From VRUE01 sp036266075 (GTDB taxonomy: Bacteria; Actinomycetota; Thermoleophilia; Solirubrobacterales; 70-9): a DNA stretch of 64,000 nucleotides. The notes below the pieces were generated by a model. It saw nothing but the letters and a program-made list of their open reading frames with translations, had not been told where the DNA came from and ran no database searches. The first letter of the stretch is position 1. The number at the start of each line of letters is the position of its first letter. The stretch spans positions 1-64,000 of the forward strand of contig DATANV010000016.1 of NCBI GenBank assembly GCA_036266075.1, given 5' to 3'. The translations under genes and the position numbers were made by a program. Of this stretch, positions 1 through 9,435 are shown piece after piece.

Positions 1-113
1 GGCCCCTTGCGCTGGGGGCCGGCCGGGCTAGGCTGAAAGCAGGTGAGCGCAGCCCAACCGTCAGCTGGGAAGCACATGGGGCCCTCGATGGCCAAGCGGG
101 TCCCAAACACGTC

Positions 114-140
114 AAGGGGGCCAGCGTCGCTGGCCCCCTT
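114..140 (-). terminator. Strong hairpin downstream of ssb
   Basis: A perfect 12-bp stem (AAGGGGGCCAGC and its complement) closes a 3-nt loop 26 nt beyond the ssb stop codon on the minus strand. It is followed in the direction of ssb transcription by a short T-containing stretch rather than a clean T-run. The position and stability fit a transcription terminator for ssb. Confidence 0.6.
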
Positions 141-166
141 GAACAAACCAGTCGGTGCTAGAAGGG

Positions 167-568
167 CTAATCCTCCGCGCCAGCGCCGACCCCAGCTGGC
201 TCGGGCTCGGAGTCCTCAGTCTCGCCATCGTCTCTTGACTTTGCCCCCAGGAATTGCGTGTGGGCGGCGATGATCTTGACGCTCTGGCGTTTGCCGCTGC
301 CGTCCTTGGCCTCCCACTCCTGCCACTCGAGGCGACCTTCGATCCCGATGGGACTTCCCTTCGAGAGGTGCTGGACGATCGCCTCCGCACGTCCGCCGAA
401 AACGGTGACGTCGAAGAAGTGAGGCTTGTCGACCCATTCCTCGCCTTGCTTTCGGCGGCTGTTGACTGCCACCCGCATCTCGCATACGGCCGTCTTGTTC
501 GACGTGTAGCGCAGCTCGGGATCCCGCGTGAGGTTGCCGGTGATGACGACGACGTTGATGTTCTGCAC
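167..568 (-). CDS. ssb: Accessory single-stranded DNA-binding protein
   Basis: A 133-aa OB-fold SSB that would coat ssDNA during replication, repair or transfer. The start is GTG at 568, chosen because AAAGGAGG lies 6 nt upstream and the SSB homology (NVVVITGNLTRDPELRYT) begins just after it; an upstream in-frame extension lacks family similarity. The OB domain covers about residues 3-108. The tail is short and acidic but ends in GAGAED and lacks the usual terminal DDDIPF-type tip that recruits partner proteins. That, plus the dprA/parB neighbours, suggests a paralogous SSB of a mobile element rather than the housekeeping copy. The family call is secure; the accessory status is inferred. Confidence 0.9.
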   Translation of the reverse strand: MQNINVVVITGNLTRDPELRYTSNKTAVCEMRVAVNSRRKQGEEWVDKPHFFDVTVFGGRAEAIVQHLSKGSPIGIEGRLEWQEWEAKDGSGKRQSVKIIAAHTQFLGAKSRDDGETEDSEPEPAGVGAGAED

Positions 569-852
569 TTCGGGCCTCCTTTGAGAGGTGTTCGATTGAC
601 GAGCCCAGGTAGGCTGCGCGACCGAACGCGCGGAACCGAAGCCGAAGGCTGAGGGGAACCCCTTGTGGGTTGAAGCGCGGGCGGCGCGTGCCACCCTGGA
701 GTGAGGAAATTGGACTGCCTCTCAAGGGCGAATATGCACTCACGTCGTTGTTCACCGGCCGAGCCCACGCGAAACGGCGAGATCCGCCGGCGGATGATCC
801 CGACTTAGCGCATGGTGGAGCCCCAGCGTTATGAGCCAGGGGGTCGCGCCCC

Positions 853-1791
853 TCACACGCCCTCGGGCGGTGAATCGGCGACCCGGTTGGCAGCTGCTCG
901 GCCGTCGCCTCGCAACACATCGAGGACGTCCTGGGCGCTGCGGATGACATGGGCGCGATCGGCGAGCAGATTGTTGGGCCCGACGGAGAGCGGCGAGGAG
1001 ATCGGGCCGGGTACGGCGCCGCGTGGGCGGCCGAAGCGATCCGCGAAACCTGCCGTGATCATCGTCCCCGATCGGTCAACCGCCTAGACGACGATCGTCA
1101 TGCCCGCGAGGCACGCCATGATCCGGTTGCGGGCCAGGAAAGTCCAGCGCCAGGGGGCGGTTCCAGGTGCGAGCTCGGAAAGGACGAGGCCGTGCTCGGT
1201 GATCCGCCGCCAGAGCGTTCGGTGGGCGGTGGGATAGGGGACGTCTACTCCACAGCCGAGAATGGCAATGGTGCGACCGGAGTCCAGCGCACCACGGTGG
1301 ACGCAGGCGTCGATGCCGAAGGCAAGGCCGGTGATAACGGTGACCCCAGCAGCGGCGAGATCATGCCCCAGAGTGCGTGCCACCTCGCGCCCGTAAGCCG
1401 ACGCTCGGCGGGCCCCGACGATCGTGGCTGCCTCGCTGCGGGCGAAGTCGAGGAGAAGAGCCGGGTCTCCGCATGCAATCAACGCCGAAAGCTCGCCAGG
1501 AACCTCTCGTAGCGACTCGGGGTAGGAGCGGTGGTGGGGGCAGGTGGCCCAACAGCCGGCCGTCTCCAGCTCCTCGACGAAGCGCTGCTCGGGAATCGCC
1601 TCGATCCGGGCAAGCAGCGTCGAGGCGACCTCGGGGGCGACGGCTTCGGCAAGTGCCTCATTGCGATGCCCTAGCAACTCGAACCTGCATGGGGCTGTCG
1701 CCTGGGAGAGCATTTTCTCGATGTATGGCGCGGCGAGGCTCAGTAGCCACGACCGTCGAAGGCACGTAGGGCAAGCGTGCGGCTGAGGCAT
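853..1791 (-). pseudogene. dprA: DprA/Smf DNA-processing protein interrupted by an in-frame amber codon
   Basis: DprA loads RecA on incoming ssDNA. The start is ATG 1791, preceded by GGAGGAAGAG. The first open part (1791-1084, about 235 codons) has the Rossmann-like core with IVGARRASAYGREVA, GLAFGIDACVHRGAL and LGCGVDVPYP. It ends at a TAG (1084-1086) inside the conserved strand after FLARNRIMACLAGMTIVV. Reading continues in the same frame as AVDRSGTMITAGFADRFGR and VGPNNLLADRAH to a stop at 853. The family normally has Glu (GAG) where the TAG stands, so one transversion explains the break. It could be a real nonsense mutation, a sequencing error or a suppressed codon. The whole product would be about 312 aa. 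Confidence 0.85.
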
Positions 1792-1894
1792 CTCTTCCTC
1801 CGTTTCGTAGTGCTCGCCCCTCGCGGGCGGGCGATCCCCGACCCGACGCACGGCGAAGCCGTGCCAGCATCGGGAGGGGTCGTGCGGACGCGGC

Positions 1895-2176
1895 CTAACG
1901 CCAGTGAGCGCTTGAGCCGCAACCGCCCAGCTCGTGACTGCGAACGCTGGCGACGTCGCCTCGCGTCGCCATCGCGGCGCTGAGCGCGCGGGCCTCGCGC
2001 CGGCGATCGGATCGACTCGTTTGCTTCACCTTCAGCAGGCGCTTGATCTCGCGGTCGGCCTCCTCGAAGGTCTCGGGGAAGGCGAAGGTCTGACCTCGGC
2101 CGAGCGCAAGGTCGCGCAGGTAGTCGATCTGTCTGGGGGTTGGCGGGTTGCTGTGATGTGGCTGTGGGGTGGTCAT
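1895..2176 (-). CDS. Small conserved hypothetical protein of the TPRQIDYLRDLA type
   Basis: A 93-aa protein starting at ATG 2176. Its middle reads TPRQIDYLRDLALGRGQTF, then a P-T-x-E-A pattern and REIKRLL. I recall this layout from small proteins encoded near replication or ssDNA-handling genes of actinobacterial mobile elements. No enzyme motif is visible, and the C-terminal 35 residues are basic and low in structure. It sits between dprA and parB on the same strand. No good Shine-Dalgarno site precedes the start, so the start is uncertain. The function is unknown. Confidence 0.6.
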   Translation of the reverse strand: MTTPQPHHSNPPTPRQIDYLRDLALGRGQTFAFPETFEEADREIKRLLKVKQTSRSDRRREARALSAAMATRGDVASVRSHELGGCGSSAHWR

Positions 2177-2321
2177 GGCCCAGCTAGAGCGGGCCGGGGG
2201 GTCCGGGCGAAGCCCGGGCCGGAGGAGGTCTGCTAGGCGTCTGGGCCGGGACCACCCCACAGGCCGATCCGGAGCACCGACCAGGTGAAGGGCCTAACCG
2301 CGGACCCTTCCCCGAGTGGGG

Positions 2322-3842
2322 CTAGTTACTCTCCTTGCGGCATTGGCGCCGCGGCCGTACTGATTTGATGTCGGCGGCGAGCAGCTTTTCCACCTCGGCG
2401 AAAGCGCTGAGGCCGCCACGCACCTGCTTTGACTGGGGCATCTCGTTCTCATCGGCCAGGAGCGATGCGATCATCGCGTCGGCGACGATCTCCGCTACCT
2501 CGTTGACCGAGTTGGCGTCTTGAACCCGTTTGACGAGGTAGTCCGTGGACTGCTCGGCGTCGGCGTAGCTGACCTTCTCTTTCGTCTTGCCGGTCGTTTT
2601 GAGCTGTTTGACCTCGACCTCCTGCAGCTGCGAGGTGACCAGCCGCAGACCCCGTGCTGCGAGGGTCGGGTTGTCGACGATCAGGGCTATCGCCATCGCC
2701 TTGACCCTGGCGAGGGCGAACTGCTTACGCGCGGCGCCGCCCCGTCGCTGCAGCAGGTTGGTACGGAGAGCTCCATTCCAGATCCGCGCTGCCGCCGCTT
2801 TTTCCTGGCGCTCCTTGTAGGCGGTCTGACGCTCTTCTTTTTCCTGCTCGGGAGTGAGTGGCTCGTGGCCCTCGGACCGAGCCCGCCATTTCTCATCCTG
2901 CCTCTTTCTTTTCGCTGCCTCCTTCACGATCCGCTCGATCAATCGCTCGGCCAGGTCAGCGGCGAACTCGACGTCCGTGATGAAGGAGACCGTTGAGCTC
3001 CATCCGTCGTGCTCGACCTCGTGCTCGACCAGGCAGCCGGCGGCACGCGCCGCGTCGATCTCGACTTGGCCGAAGCGCAGCATCGGGTCGTCGGTATGGG
3101 TGTAGGGCTTTGCCGCCAGGTGACGATCGCCGAGGTCGCGGCGCTTTTTCTCGTCGGCGATGAGGTCGCTGAGGCGGACAGCGCCGGGGTCGATCATCGT
3201 CGGCTTGTCCTCGAAGCGTGCCTCGGCGGTGGCCGCCAGAAGCTCGCCGAAGTTAGCGCGGAACTCGGCGCCTTTGATCTTCTCGCGCTTGGCCAGCTCA
3301 CAGACGCACTCCGCCACTCTCGGTGAGACCTCGGCGACGCCGCGCAGCTCGCGCTCGGCCTCGAGCGGGACGTCCCTGCGGGCGATGTAGGTCTGGACTC
3401 CCTCGGGGAGCTTCAGCAGGCGCAGGTGCTGGCTGACCCAGCTGGCCGAGACTTCCAGCTCCTCGGCGATCTTCTTGTGCGTGGTCAGGTTCAGCTCCTC
3501 GGCAAGGGCTTTGAGCCCGCGCGCGGTGTCGATCGGGTCGAGGTTCTCGCGATGGTGGTTCTCAACGAGCGCGGCCGTAAGGGCTCCCTCGGCCCCGCGG
3601 ATGTGGACCGGGACCCTCTCGATGCCGGCGAGCTGGGCGGCTTTCAGACGTCGATGCCCGGCGATGAGGACGAACTTATCCTCCCCGGCGCGTCGCACCG
3701 TCAGCGGTTGCACGACGTCGGTCTTGCGAAGACTGCCGGCCAGCCGGGTAAGGGCCTCGGGATCCATGTGGGTGCGTGGGTTAAAGCCTTCCTCGACGCC
3801 GATCTTCTCGACCTCGATCAGGGGAGTCGCAAGCTGACTCAT
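2322..3842 (-). CDS. ParB/RepB/Spo0J-family partition-like protein
   Basis: A 506-aa ParB-fold protein. The start ATG 3842 is preceded by AAAGGAGC. The N-terminal ParB/CTPase domain (about residues 9-105) shows GHRR at 62-65 and ENHHRENLDPID at 94-105, matching the family's nucleotide-binding boxes. A helix-turn-helix follows at about 120-145 (KKIAEELEVSASWVSQHL). The remaining 350 residues are helical and Lys/Glu-rich, much longer than chromosomal ParB (about 300 aa), as in plasmid or element-borne ParB-like regulators. No parA is adjacent. It probably binds DNA sites on an integrated element; partition versus nuclease or regulatory roles cannot be separated here. Confidence 0.8.
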   Translation of the reverse strand: MSQLATPLIEVEKIGVEEGFNPRTHMDPEALTRLAGSLRKTDVVQPLTVRRAGEDKFVLIAGHRRLKAAQLAGIERVPVHIRGAEGALTAALVENHHRENLDPIDTARGLKALAEELNLTTHKKIAEELEVSASWVSQHLRLLKLPEGVQTYIARRDVPLEAERELRGVAEVSPRVAECVCELAKREKIKGAEFRANFGELLAATAEARFEDKPTMIDPGAVRLSDLIADEKKRRDLGDRHLAAKPYTHTDDPMLRFGQVEIDAARAAGCLVEHEVEHDGWSSTVSFITDVEFAADLAERLIERIVKEAAKRKRQDEKWRARSEGHEPLTPEQEKEERQTAYKERQEKAAAARIWNGALRTNLLQRRGGAARKQFALARVKAMAIALIVDNPTLAARGLRLVTSQLQEVEVKQLKTTGKTKEKVSYADAEQSTDYLVKRVQDANSVNEVAEIVADAMIASLLADENEMPQSKQVRGGLSAFAEVEKLLAADIKSVRPRRQCRKESN

Positions 3843-3947
3843 GAGCTGCTCCTTTGGCATCGCCCCCGCCCGATGCGGGAGCCGGTGCCCCCGCTCCGCA
3901 CGCGAAGCGTGCCACCATGCGGGGTGCCGGCGCACGCAACTAGCGGT

Positions 3948-3980
3948 GGGCGGGAACGGCAGAGCAAACCGCTCCCGCCC
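3948..3980 (-). terminator. Hairpin after the secreted Ig-like protein gene
   Basis: GGGCGGGA at 3948-3955 pairs with TCCCGCCC at 3973-3980. After one mismatch, three more inner pairs follow (C-G, G-C, G-C). It lies 10 nt downstream of the stop codon of the minus-strand gene ending at 3990. There is no T-run, so a terminator role rests on position and stability. Confidence 0.45.
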
Positions 3981-3989
3981 GAGTTGAAA

Positions 3990-6254
3990 TCAGGGCATGA
4001 CGTGCAACCGCAAGGTGTCCGAGTTGCCTTCGAGGTATGGGTGACTGAGGGGCGAACGCTCCTGCGCACGCGTGATGTAGGTCGTTGAACTGTGCGTCTG
4101 GGTGAAGCGGTAGCGCATTTCGTAGCGGCCTCCAGATCGCGTGCGATAGCGGCGGAAGGCGCGCCAGCCCTCGCCGCTCTTCACTTGCAAGACGATGAGG
4201 ACCCCATCGTTGTCCGGACCTGGAATCTCGCCGGAGAAGTAGGCGAAATGGCCGTTTCGAACGGTTTTCTTGCGGACCCTGAAGGTCGGCTTGACGCGCG
4301 TGTAGAGGGTGGCGTGGGCGGCGATCTGGCGCTGGTCGGGTCGGTAGCGGACTTCGAGGTCGCGTGAGGGCCCAGGCGGAATCGGGAATCGATAACGGCC
4401 TTCGGACCCAGTGATCGCGGTGCCGAGGAATTCGCGCTCAGAACTCGTAGTGATCCGCCCGAACACGCAAAGCGAAGCGCCGCTCAGACTGCCGGTTGCT
4501 CCGCGCAGCGTGCCGGAGAGAGCAGAGCCTTCGCCCTGGGCGACGATCTGCGCTGGGACCCCCTCATCGCCAAGGCCGGTGCTGAGCGCGACGCCGCCGG
4601 CGACGGGTGAGCGGGGGCACTCATAGGTGAGTGGCACGCTGGCCGCCGCGCCGACGTTCCCCTCGGCGTCCGATAGCCAGAGGCGCAGCCGGTAATCGCC
4701 AGCGCCGCTCGGTGGATCCAGGTCCCTGACGGACTGTACGTTCTCGCCCTTCAGGTCGTGGGTGGGAACGACGACCTCACCGCCGCCGCTCAGCACCTGG
4801 TAGTGGGCGGCGTCGATCGGGGACCCCTGGTCACCGATGTTCTGCCAGCGCAGGTCAAATCCCTCCTCGGATCGGCTCATGTCCGGGCGGGTCACCGAGA
4901 CGTTCTGAGGAGGCGCAGGAGGCGTCGTGTCTCGAGGGATTGCCACGGTCGAGGCGGGACCCTGGAGACCGACTTCATCCTCGAGCCACAGGCGCAGCCG
5001 GTACTCGCCGGGATTGGCGGGGCCGGTGATCTGAGAAAGCACCGTCGGGTTGGTGGCCGAGACGCTCTGCTCGGGAACGACGACTTGGCCGCCGGCGTCG
5101 AGGACGCTGTAGTGGACCTTGATGATTGGGCTGCCGGCGTTTGAGGGCAGCTGCCAGCGCGCGCCGAGGTGTTGCAGGTAGCGCTGCGAGTTGGCGCTCG
5201 TCACTTCCAGACCGCTGGGGGCGCCAGGCGCCGTGTTGTCGGTGCGGACCGTGCGGCTCTCGCAACTCGCCGAGCCCGTCCCGTCGAGACCTTTCCACTG
5301 CGCGTAGTCCTGCGCGCAGGCCTGCACCGTGTGGGTCCCGTCGGATAGCGAGGCCGTGTCGAAGTCATAGGTCCGCCCGATGCCCATCGCGGTCGCGCAG
5401 GGCTGGAAGGCGCGGGCGAATTCGCCGTTTGCGGCTGAGTAGCCGGCGTTGCATTCGCTGTAGTGGTCGATCGTGAAGCGACGAGCGCCGTCGATGTCGA
5501 TCCACTCCTTGCGGATGCCAGAGCCCTGCTCGTTCCAGCGGTAGGAGATGGCCTGCTTGCCGCGCGCCCAGCGACCGTTCAGCAAGTGGGCGTCGGTCAA
5601 CCAGAGCTGCACCGGCTGAACGTCCTCGAGCACCAGGACCATCGTGTTGGCGTCGAGCGCGTTGTAGTTGGAGCGATCGCAGCCAGCGGGCCGCATGCAG
5701 GTCAGCTCGAAGATGAAGCGGCGGTATGAGCCATAGCCGCCGAAGGGCCACAGATGGGAGGCGAAGGTCGAAGTCGGGGACCAGTTGATGCCGGAGTTCG
5801 CCGCGTTCGTGCCCTGCATCAGGATGTTGTTGGTGCCGCCGCCGAAGTCTTCGGCCCAGTAGCGCCCGCGCCAGCCGTCGTTGAAGGCGTTGGGCTCGCG
5901 CGTGTAGCCGCCTCCGGCGAGGACCACAACGTTGCTTGGCATCGACCACGAGAGGCTCGCATAGGCGTTTACCGGCGCGGTGCCCGTGGAGGTCTCGGCG
6001 ATGCGCAGGTAGGCGTTGTCCCCGCCTGGATCGTGCGAGGCGCCGCAGTGATCCTCGAAGCTGAACTGGCCGGGGTAGTTAGTGGCGGCGGCCGGCCCGG
6101 CGGCGCCGTTGTCCGCCGCGCAGATGACCAGCTTGTAATGCGAATAGGCGTGCGCGGTTGCGGCGGATATCACCGCGATGATGACCGTGAGTGCCATCAG
6201 GCATAGGGAGATTGAGACCGGCCGACGGGCCGATCCGCTGGATCGGTAAGGCAT
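3990..6254 (-). CDS. Large secreted protein with Ig-like/fibronectin-like repeats
   Basis: A 754-aa exported protein. ATG 6254 is preceded by AAGGAG. A Sec signal peptide is clear: basic start, hydrophobic stretch at about residues 15-33 and an AHA cleavage site near 36. The region from 37 to about 340 is Trp/Gly/Cys-rich and resembles the N-terminal module of many secreted proteins of soil actinobacteria. Two Ig/Fn3-like modules follow at about 345-440 and 445-545, each opening with TAPGAP or TPPAPP and ending in a GEYRLRLWL or GDYRLRLWL strand. A C-terminal beta-rich domain starts near 565. The substrate is unknown; a cell-surface or adhesive role is inferred from architecture only. Confidence 0.75.
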   Translation of the reverse strand: MPYRSSGSARRPVSISLCLMALTVIIAVISAATAHAYSHYKLVICAADNGAAGPAAATNYPGQFSFEDHCGASHDPGGDNAYLRIAETSTGTAPVNAYASLSWSMPSNVVVLAGGGYTREPNAFNDGWRGRYWAEDFGGGTNNILMQGTNAANSGINWSPTSTFASHLWPFGGYGSYRRFIFELTCMRPAGCDRSNYNALDANTMVLVLEDVQPVQLWLTDAHLLNGRWARGKQAISYRWNEQGSGIRKEWIDIDGARRFTIDHYSECNAGYSAANGEFARAFQPCATAMGIGRTYDFDTASLSDGTHTVQACAQDYAQWKGLDGTGSASCESRTVRTDNTAPGAPSGLEVTSANSQRYLQHLGARWQLPSNAGSPIIKVHYSVLDAGGQVVVPEQSVSATNPTVLSQITGPANPGEYRLRLWLEDEVGLQGPASTVAIPRDTTPPAPPQNVSVTRPDMSRSEEGFDLRWQNIGDQGSPIDAAHYQVLSGGGEVVVPTHDLKGENVQSVRDLDPPSGAGDYRLRLWLSDAEGNVGAAASVPLTYECPRSPVAGGVALSTGLGDEGVPAQIVAQGEGSALSGTLRGATGSLSGASLCVFGRITTSSEREFLGTAITGSEGRYRFPIPPGPSRDLEVRYRPDQRQIAAHATLYTRVKPTFRVRKKTVRNGHFAYFSGEIPGPDNDGVLIVLQVKSGEGWRAFRRYRTRSGGRYEMRYRFTQTHSSTTYITRAQERSPLSHPYLEGNSDTLRLHVMP

Positions 6255-6699
6255 AACCCTGCTCCTTGCTCATGCCAATCGCGGCTCAGGGGAGGGGAAA
6301 CGCTCTCCCGTCCCCCTCGACGACCTCATGCAGGAGTGTCGAGGGGTGGGCGTTCCAGCGATCTGGCGTTTATCTGTGGGCATAAACAAGGCGGTACATC
6401 CGTCGGAGCGGCTCAGCGCCCCTCGATTATTCGTTGAGCCATCAAAGACAGCCCCGCCTGTGCCGTGGGGGCGATCTCAGGGCAGGCCGAGAACTTGACC
6501 ATTCAAGCGCACCGACCAATGAGCCTCGAAGCTGGGATAATGCATATCGCCTCGCGCAGGTCCTCAAGCGCCCGGCGCCGAGGCCGACAAGTCAACGGCA
6601 TGGCGGCGTTGTCGCTGGTGCTTCGCGTCTCGTTAACGCAGTATTAGCCAGCGAGCCACGAAATGCGCGCTACCAGCAGGTCAACTCGCCCCGTGCAGC
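6255..6699. other. 445-bp intergenic region with no recognised gene
   Basis: The region lies between the start of the secreted-protein gene and the end of the methyltransferase gene, both on the minus strand. Short open frames here have no family resemblance and poor codon bias. It has more A/T than its surroundings and presumably holds the promoter of the secreted-protein gene. I see no RNA gene or repeat. Confidence 0.5.
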
Positions 6700-7455
6700 T
6701 CAGCCTGCCTTTGCGATGTAGACAGCCTTCGTGTGAGCGCGCTCGTCAAGCGGCTGCCTCAGTATCCCGTCCGTATAGAGGCCGTAGGTATCGACCAAGG
6801 TGAGGCCGGCGCGCTTGACCGCTGATCGTACTTCGGCATCAGCAAAGTGGCGCTGCCGATGCTCATGCGTTTTCGTCGGCCCTCCATCCTCTTCAAGGAC
6901 CGCCTTGCAAATCGATCCGGGCTCTACATCGCTGGCAGTCTGACCACGCCAAACAAGCCTCCGCCCGGCGCGCTCGACCACGACGGTTTCGGCGAAGGAG
7001 CTGCGATAGGCAACCAGCGTGTTGACATCGAACAGCAGCAGACCCCTCGGGGCGAGGTTTGCCCCCATCCCGCTCAGGGCCTTGAGCAGCTCGTCCTCGC
7101 TGAGTAGGTAGTTGATCGAATCGTCCAGCGCCCAGACGAGATCGAACTTGCCGATCTCGGGCAAGCCCCGCATGTCAGCCACCAACAGTGGCACTGCCTC
7201 TTCGACCTTTACCCGCGCGCGCGCCAGCATCGCGGGCGAGATGTCGCACCCAGTCACCTCCCATCCGCGGTCGAGCATCGGCAGGAAGCTCTTTCCGGTC
7301 CCGCAGGCCACGTCGAACAGGCGCTCTCCACGCAGACCGTTGCGCTCAAGCGCCGAGACCAGCTCGCCTATCCAAAGCTCGTCGTCGTAGTGAGCGGTGA
7401 AGATGTCGTAGACGGATGCCATCGCCTCATAGGTGGCCTTCGCGTCGCCAGTCAC
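6700..7455 (-). CDS. Class I SAM-dependent methyltransferase
   Basis: A 251-aa methyltransferase with a GTG start at 7455. Motif I is FDVACGTGKSF at residues 47-57, followed by GCDISPAMLARA (acidic ribose-binding residue) and a D-L-V-W-A-L-D-D post-motif. The C-terminal half (LFDVNT, then a small barrel-like strand series) resembles methyltransferases acting on small molecules or lipids. The substrate cannot be read from sequence. It stands alone between the secreted protein and the tandem regulator, all on the minus strand. No strong ribosome binding site is visible. Confidence 0.8.
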   Translation of the reverse strand: MTGDAKATYEAMASVYDIFTAHYDDELWIGELVSALERNGLRGERLFDVACGTGKSFLPMLDRGWEVTGCDISPAMLARARVKVEEAVPLLVADMRGLPEIGKFDLVWALDDSINYLLSEDELLKALSGMGANLAPRGLLLFDVNTLVAYRSSFAETVVVERAGRRLVWRGQTASDVEPGSICKAVLEEDGGPTKTHEHRQRHFADAEVRSAVKRAGLTLVDTYGLYTDGILRQPLDERAHTKAVYIAKAG

Positions 7456-7526
7456 GGTCGTAAGCAGACCTGGCCATTACTGGAATAAGTTTCAGTAATG
7501 AGCGGCGCTGACGCACGAGAGAATGC

Positions 7527-8843
7527 CTATTGCCGGACCTCTTGCGCGAACCCTGTGGGCCTCAGAACATGGTCCACAGCGCCAGGCTCGGTTGGCTCGT
7601 CAGCCGGGGTTGGCATAGGAGCCCTGCGGCAGCGCACATGTCCAAGCGAGGTCACGATGATCGACTTGGTCGGCTCACCCGACTTGGCGCAGCGGTTAGT
7701 CGATTCTGCCTCGCACTCTCGAACTCGCTCCCAGTGTCTCGCCTGCTCGTCGGCTATGTCCTCACGGCCTCGTGCATCGACGTGGAACCAACGCCAGGAC
7801 AACCAAACCCGTCGATCGTCAGCCATCTTTCCCGCCCACAGCGCCGCCAGCGCCTCGGCCATGACCGCCTGGAGGATCACGCCAGCAAATGCCTGTCTCT
7901 CCTCTGGACGCAGCGCCTCGATTTCCTCATCGGTGTAGAAGGGAATTTCGACCGCTCGGTAGTAGTGCTGAATCATGTTGCCTACCCGTTTGGAGTAGGC
8001 CAGTTCGATCGAGCCCTCGTCCAGCAGTTCTTTGAGGTGGTGCTTGATCTTGTGCGGCTCCTCGCCGATCAACGCGGCTAGCTCGTAGCGGTTGTGCTCG
8101 CCTTCGTTCAGAAGGCACAGGATTTCAACCCGGTGCTGGTGCTTGAGCGCGTAGCCGACAGCCTGCTCGACTCCTCGCTTCCCCTGGCCCAACCTGATCG
8201 GGGGTGGAGCGCTTTCCTCCGAACCCAAAACTGGCATTCGCTGGGGTCCTGAGAAACGGAAGCGCTCAAATCCCAACGAGGTCACGATGATCGATTTGGT
8301 CGGCTCACCCGACTTGGCGCACCGTCTGAGCGATTCAACCTCGATCTCTCGGACTCGCTCCCATTGCTTCGCCTGGTCGTCTGCGATGTCCTCACGACCC
8401 TGAGCATCGACGTTGAACCAGCGCCAGGACAACCAAACCCGTCGATCATTGACCATCTTCCCCGCCCAAAGCGCAGCCATCGCCTCGGACATGACCCCCT
8501 CGAGGATCACGCCTGCGATTGCCTCTCTCGCGGCCGGCGGCATCGCGGCGATCTCCTCATCGGTGTAGAAGGGAATTTCGACCGCTCGGTAGTAGTGCTC
8601 GAAGGCGTTGCGCACCGGTTTGACGTAAGCAAGTTCGATGGAGCCGTCTGCAAGCATTTCTCTGAGGTGATGCGCGATGTTCTTGCTCGCGGGGGTGCGG
8701 ATTAAACGCGCTAGTTCCTCCTGCGAGCGAGGCGCTTCATTGAGGATCGTGCAGATTTCAGTCCTCGCTTGGTGCGTGATGGCGTAGGCAACAGCGGCAG
8801 CAACGTTCCGCTTTCCCTGCCCCAATCTGATCGTCGTCTCCAC
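7527..8843 (-). CDS. Tandemly duplicated winged-helix regulator (two full copies fused)
   Basis: About 438 aa, GTG start at 8843 (a TTG at 8846 is the alternative). Residues about 5-203 and 217-413 are two copies of the same unit. Each begins with IRLGQGKR, has an ArsR-like winged helix (HHLREMLADGSIELAY and HHLKELLDEGSIELAY) and the identical string HYYRAVEIPFYTDEEI, and ends in CAKSGEPTKSIIVTSLG. The halves are also close at DNA level, so the duplication is fairly recent. The gene at 9655 encodes one related unit. This family is common in Thermoleophilia as far as I recall. Ligand and target are unknown; having both wings in one chain suggests a built-in dimer. Confidence 0.8.
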   Translation of the reverse strand: METTIRLGQGKRNVAAAVAYAITHQARTEICTILNEAPRSQEELARLIRTPASKNIAHHLREMLADGSIELAYVKPVRNAFEHYYRAVEIPFYTDEEIAAMPPAAREAIAGVILEGVMSEAMAALWAGKMVNDRRVWLSWRWFNVDAQGREDIADDQAKQWERVREIEVESLRRCAKSGEPTKSIIVTSLGFERFRFSGPQRMPVLGSEESAPPPIRLGQGKRGVEQAVGYALKHQHRVEILCLLNEGEHNRYELAALIGEEPHKIKHHLKELLDEGSIELAYSKRVGNMIQHYYRAVEIPFYTDEEIEALRPEERQAFAGVILQAVMAEALAALWAGKMADDRRVWLSWRWFHVDARGREDIADEQARHWERVRECEAESTNRCAKSGEPTKSIIVTSLGHVRCRRAPMPTPADEPTEPGAVDHVLRPTGFAQEVRQ

Positions 8844-9240
8844 CAAGGTAGTTGCTGCTCCGCGCCCCTTTGGATACTCAGGCGTGCCAGAGCATAAGGG
8901 CCCGCCCGGAGAAAAATCTGTGGCCAGGGCATTTTTTGGCTAAAACTCCAGTCTTTCTTAGCATTCCTTCCTTGTCCAGTGGGACCACCCGCTGAAAGAC
9001 GAGGAAGGGAGGTGATTGCGTTGAAGATCGCGCAAATCGGTTGCGTCGCTCCGAGTGTGCAGGTAATGAAGCACGGCTAAGGCGTGCGATGTAGGGGGCC
9101 GGTCGCGGCCCGCTTGCGTGGGGCCCGTGGCCGGCTCCCCCGTCTTTGTCCCGAGGCGGCATGGAGGGGACGGGAGTTTACGCAAGAACTTGTGAAGTTT
9201 CCTATGGCGGTTTCTGTCTCAAGCGCAGACGATCTCGGCT
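8844..9240. other. 397-bp divergent intergenic region between two regulators
   Basis: It separates the minus-strand tandem regulator from the plus-strand XRE regulator. It is noticeably more A/T-rich than its flanks, with several A/T runs around 8910-8985, and probably carries divergent promoters. Small open frames on both strands have no recognisable content. Confidence 0.45.
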
Positions 9241-9435
9241 GTGGCCAACTTTGGCACCAGACTGCGGGACGCGCGAGAACGCTTGGGGCTCACCCAGGAA
9301 GAGGTCGCACAACGCAGCGGTGTCCATGTCACGGAGGTCAGCCGGATGGAGGCCGGGAAGCGCGATCCGAAAATCTCGACGCTGCGGCGACTCGCAAAAG
9401 CTGTCGAGGTCAAACCGGGCCAGCTCCTCGACTAA
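9241..9435 (+). CDS. Small XRE/Cro-type helix-turn-helix regulator
   Basis: A 64-aa protein consisting only of an HTH_3 domain: LRDARERLGLTQEEVAQRSG, then VSRMEAGKRDPKISTLRRLA and a terminal LLD. It has the size and form of a phage/element repressor-like or antitoxin-like DNA-binding protein. The start is GTG 9241 with only a weak upstream purine run, so it could be leaderless or start elsewhere. No toxin gene follows closely; the next gene starts at 9655. Confidence 0.85.
   Translation: MANFGTRLRDARERLGLTQEEVAQRSGVHVTEVSRMEAGKRDPKISTLRRLAKAVEVKPGQLLD

Noticed and set aside
1084..1086. TAG in dprA as programmed pyrrolysine or selenocysteine-like readthrough
   Set aside because: No recoding structure is visible, and the conserved residue at this site in DprA is Glu, which a single base change explains.
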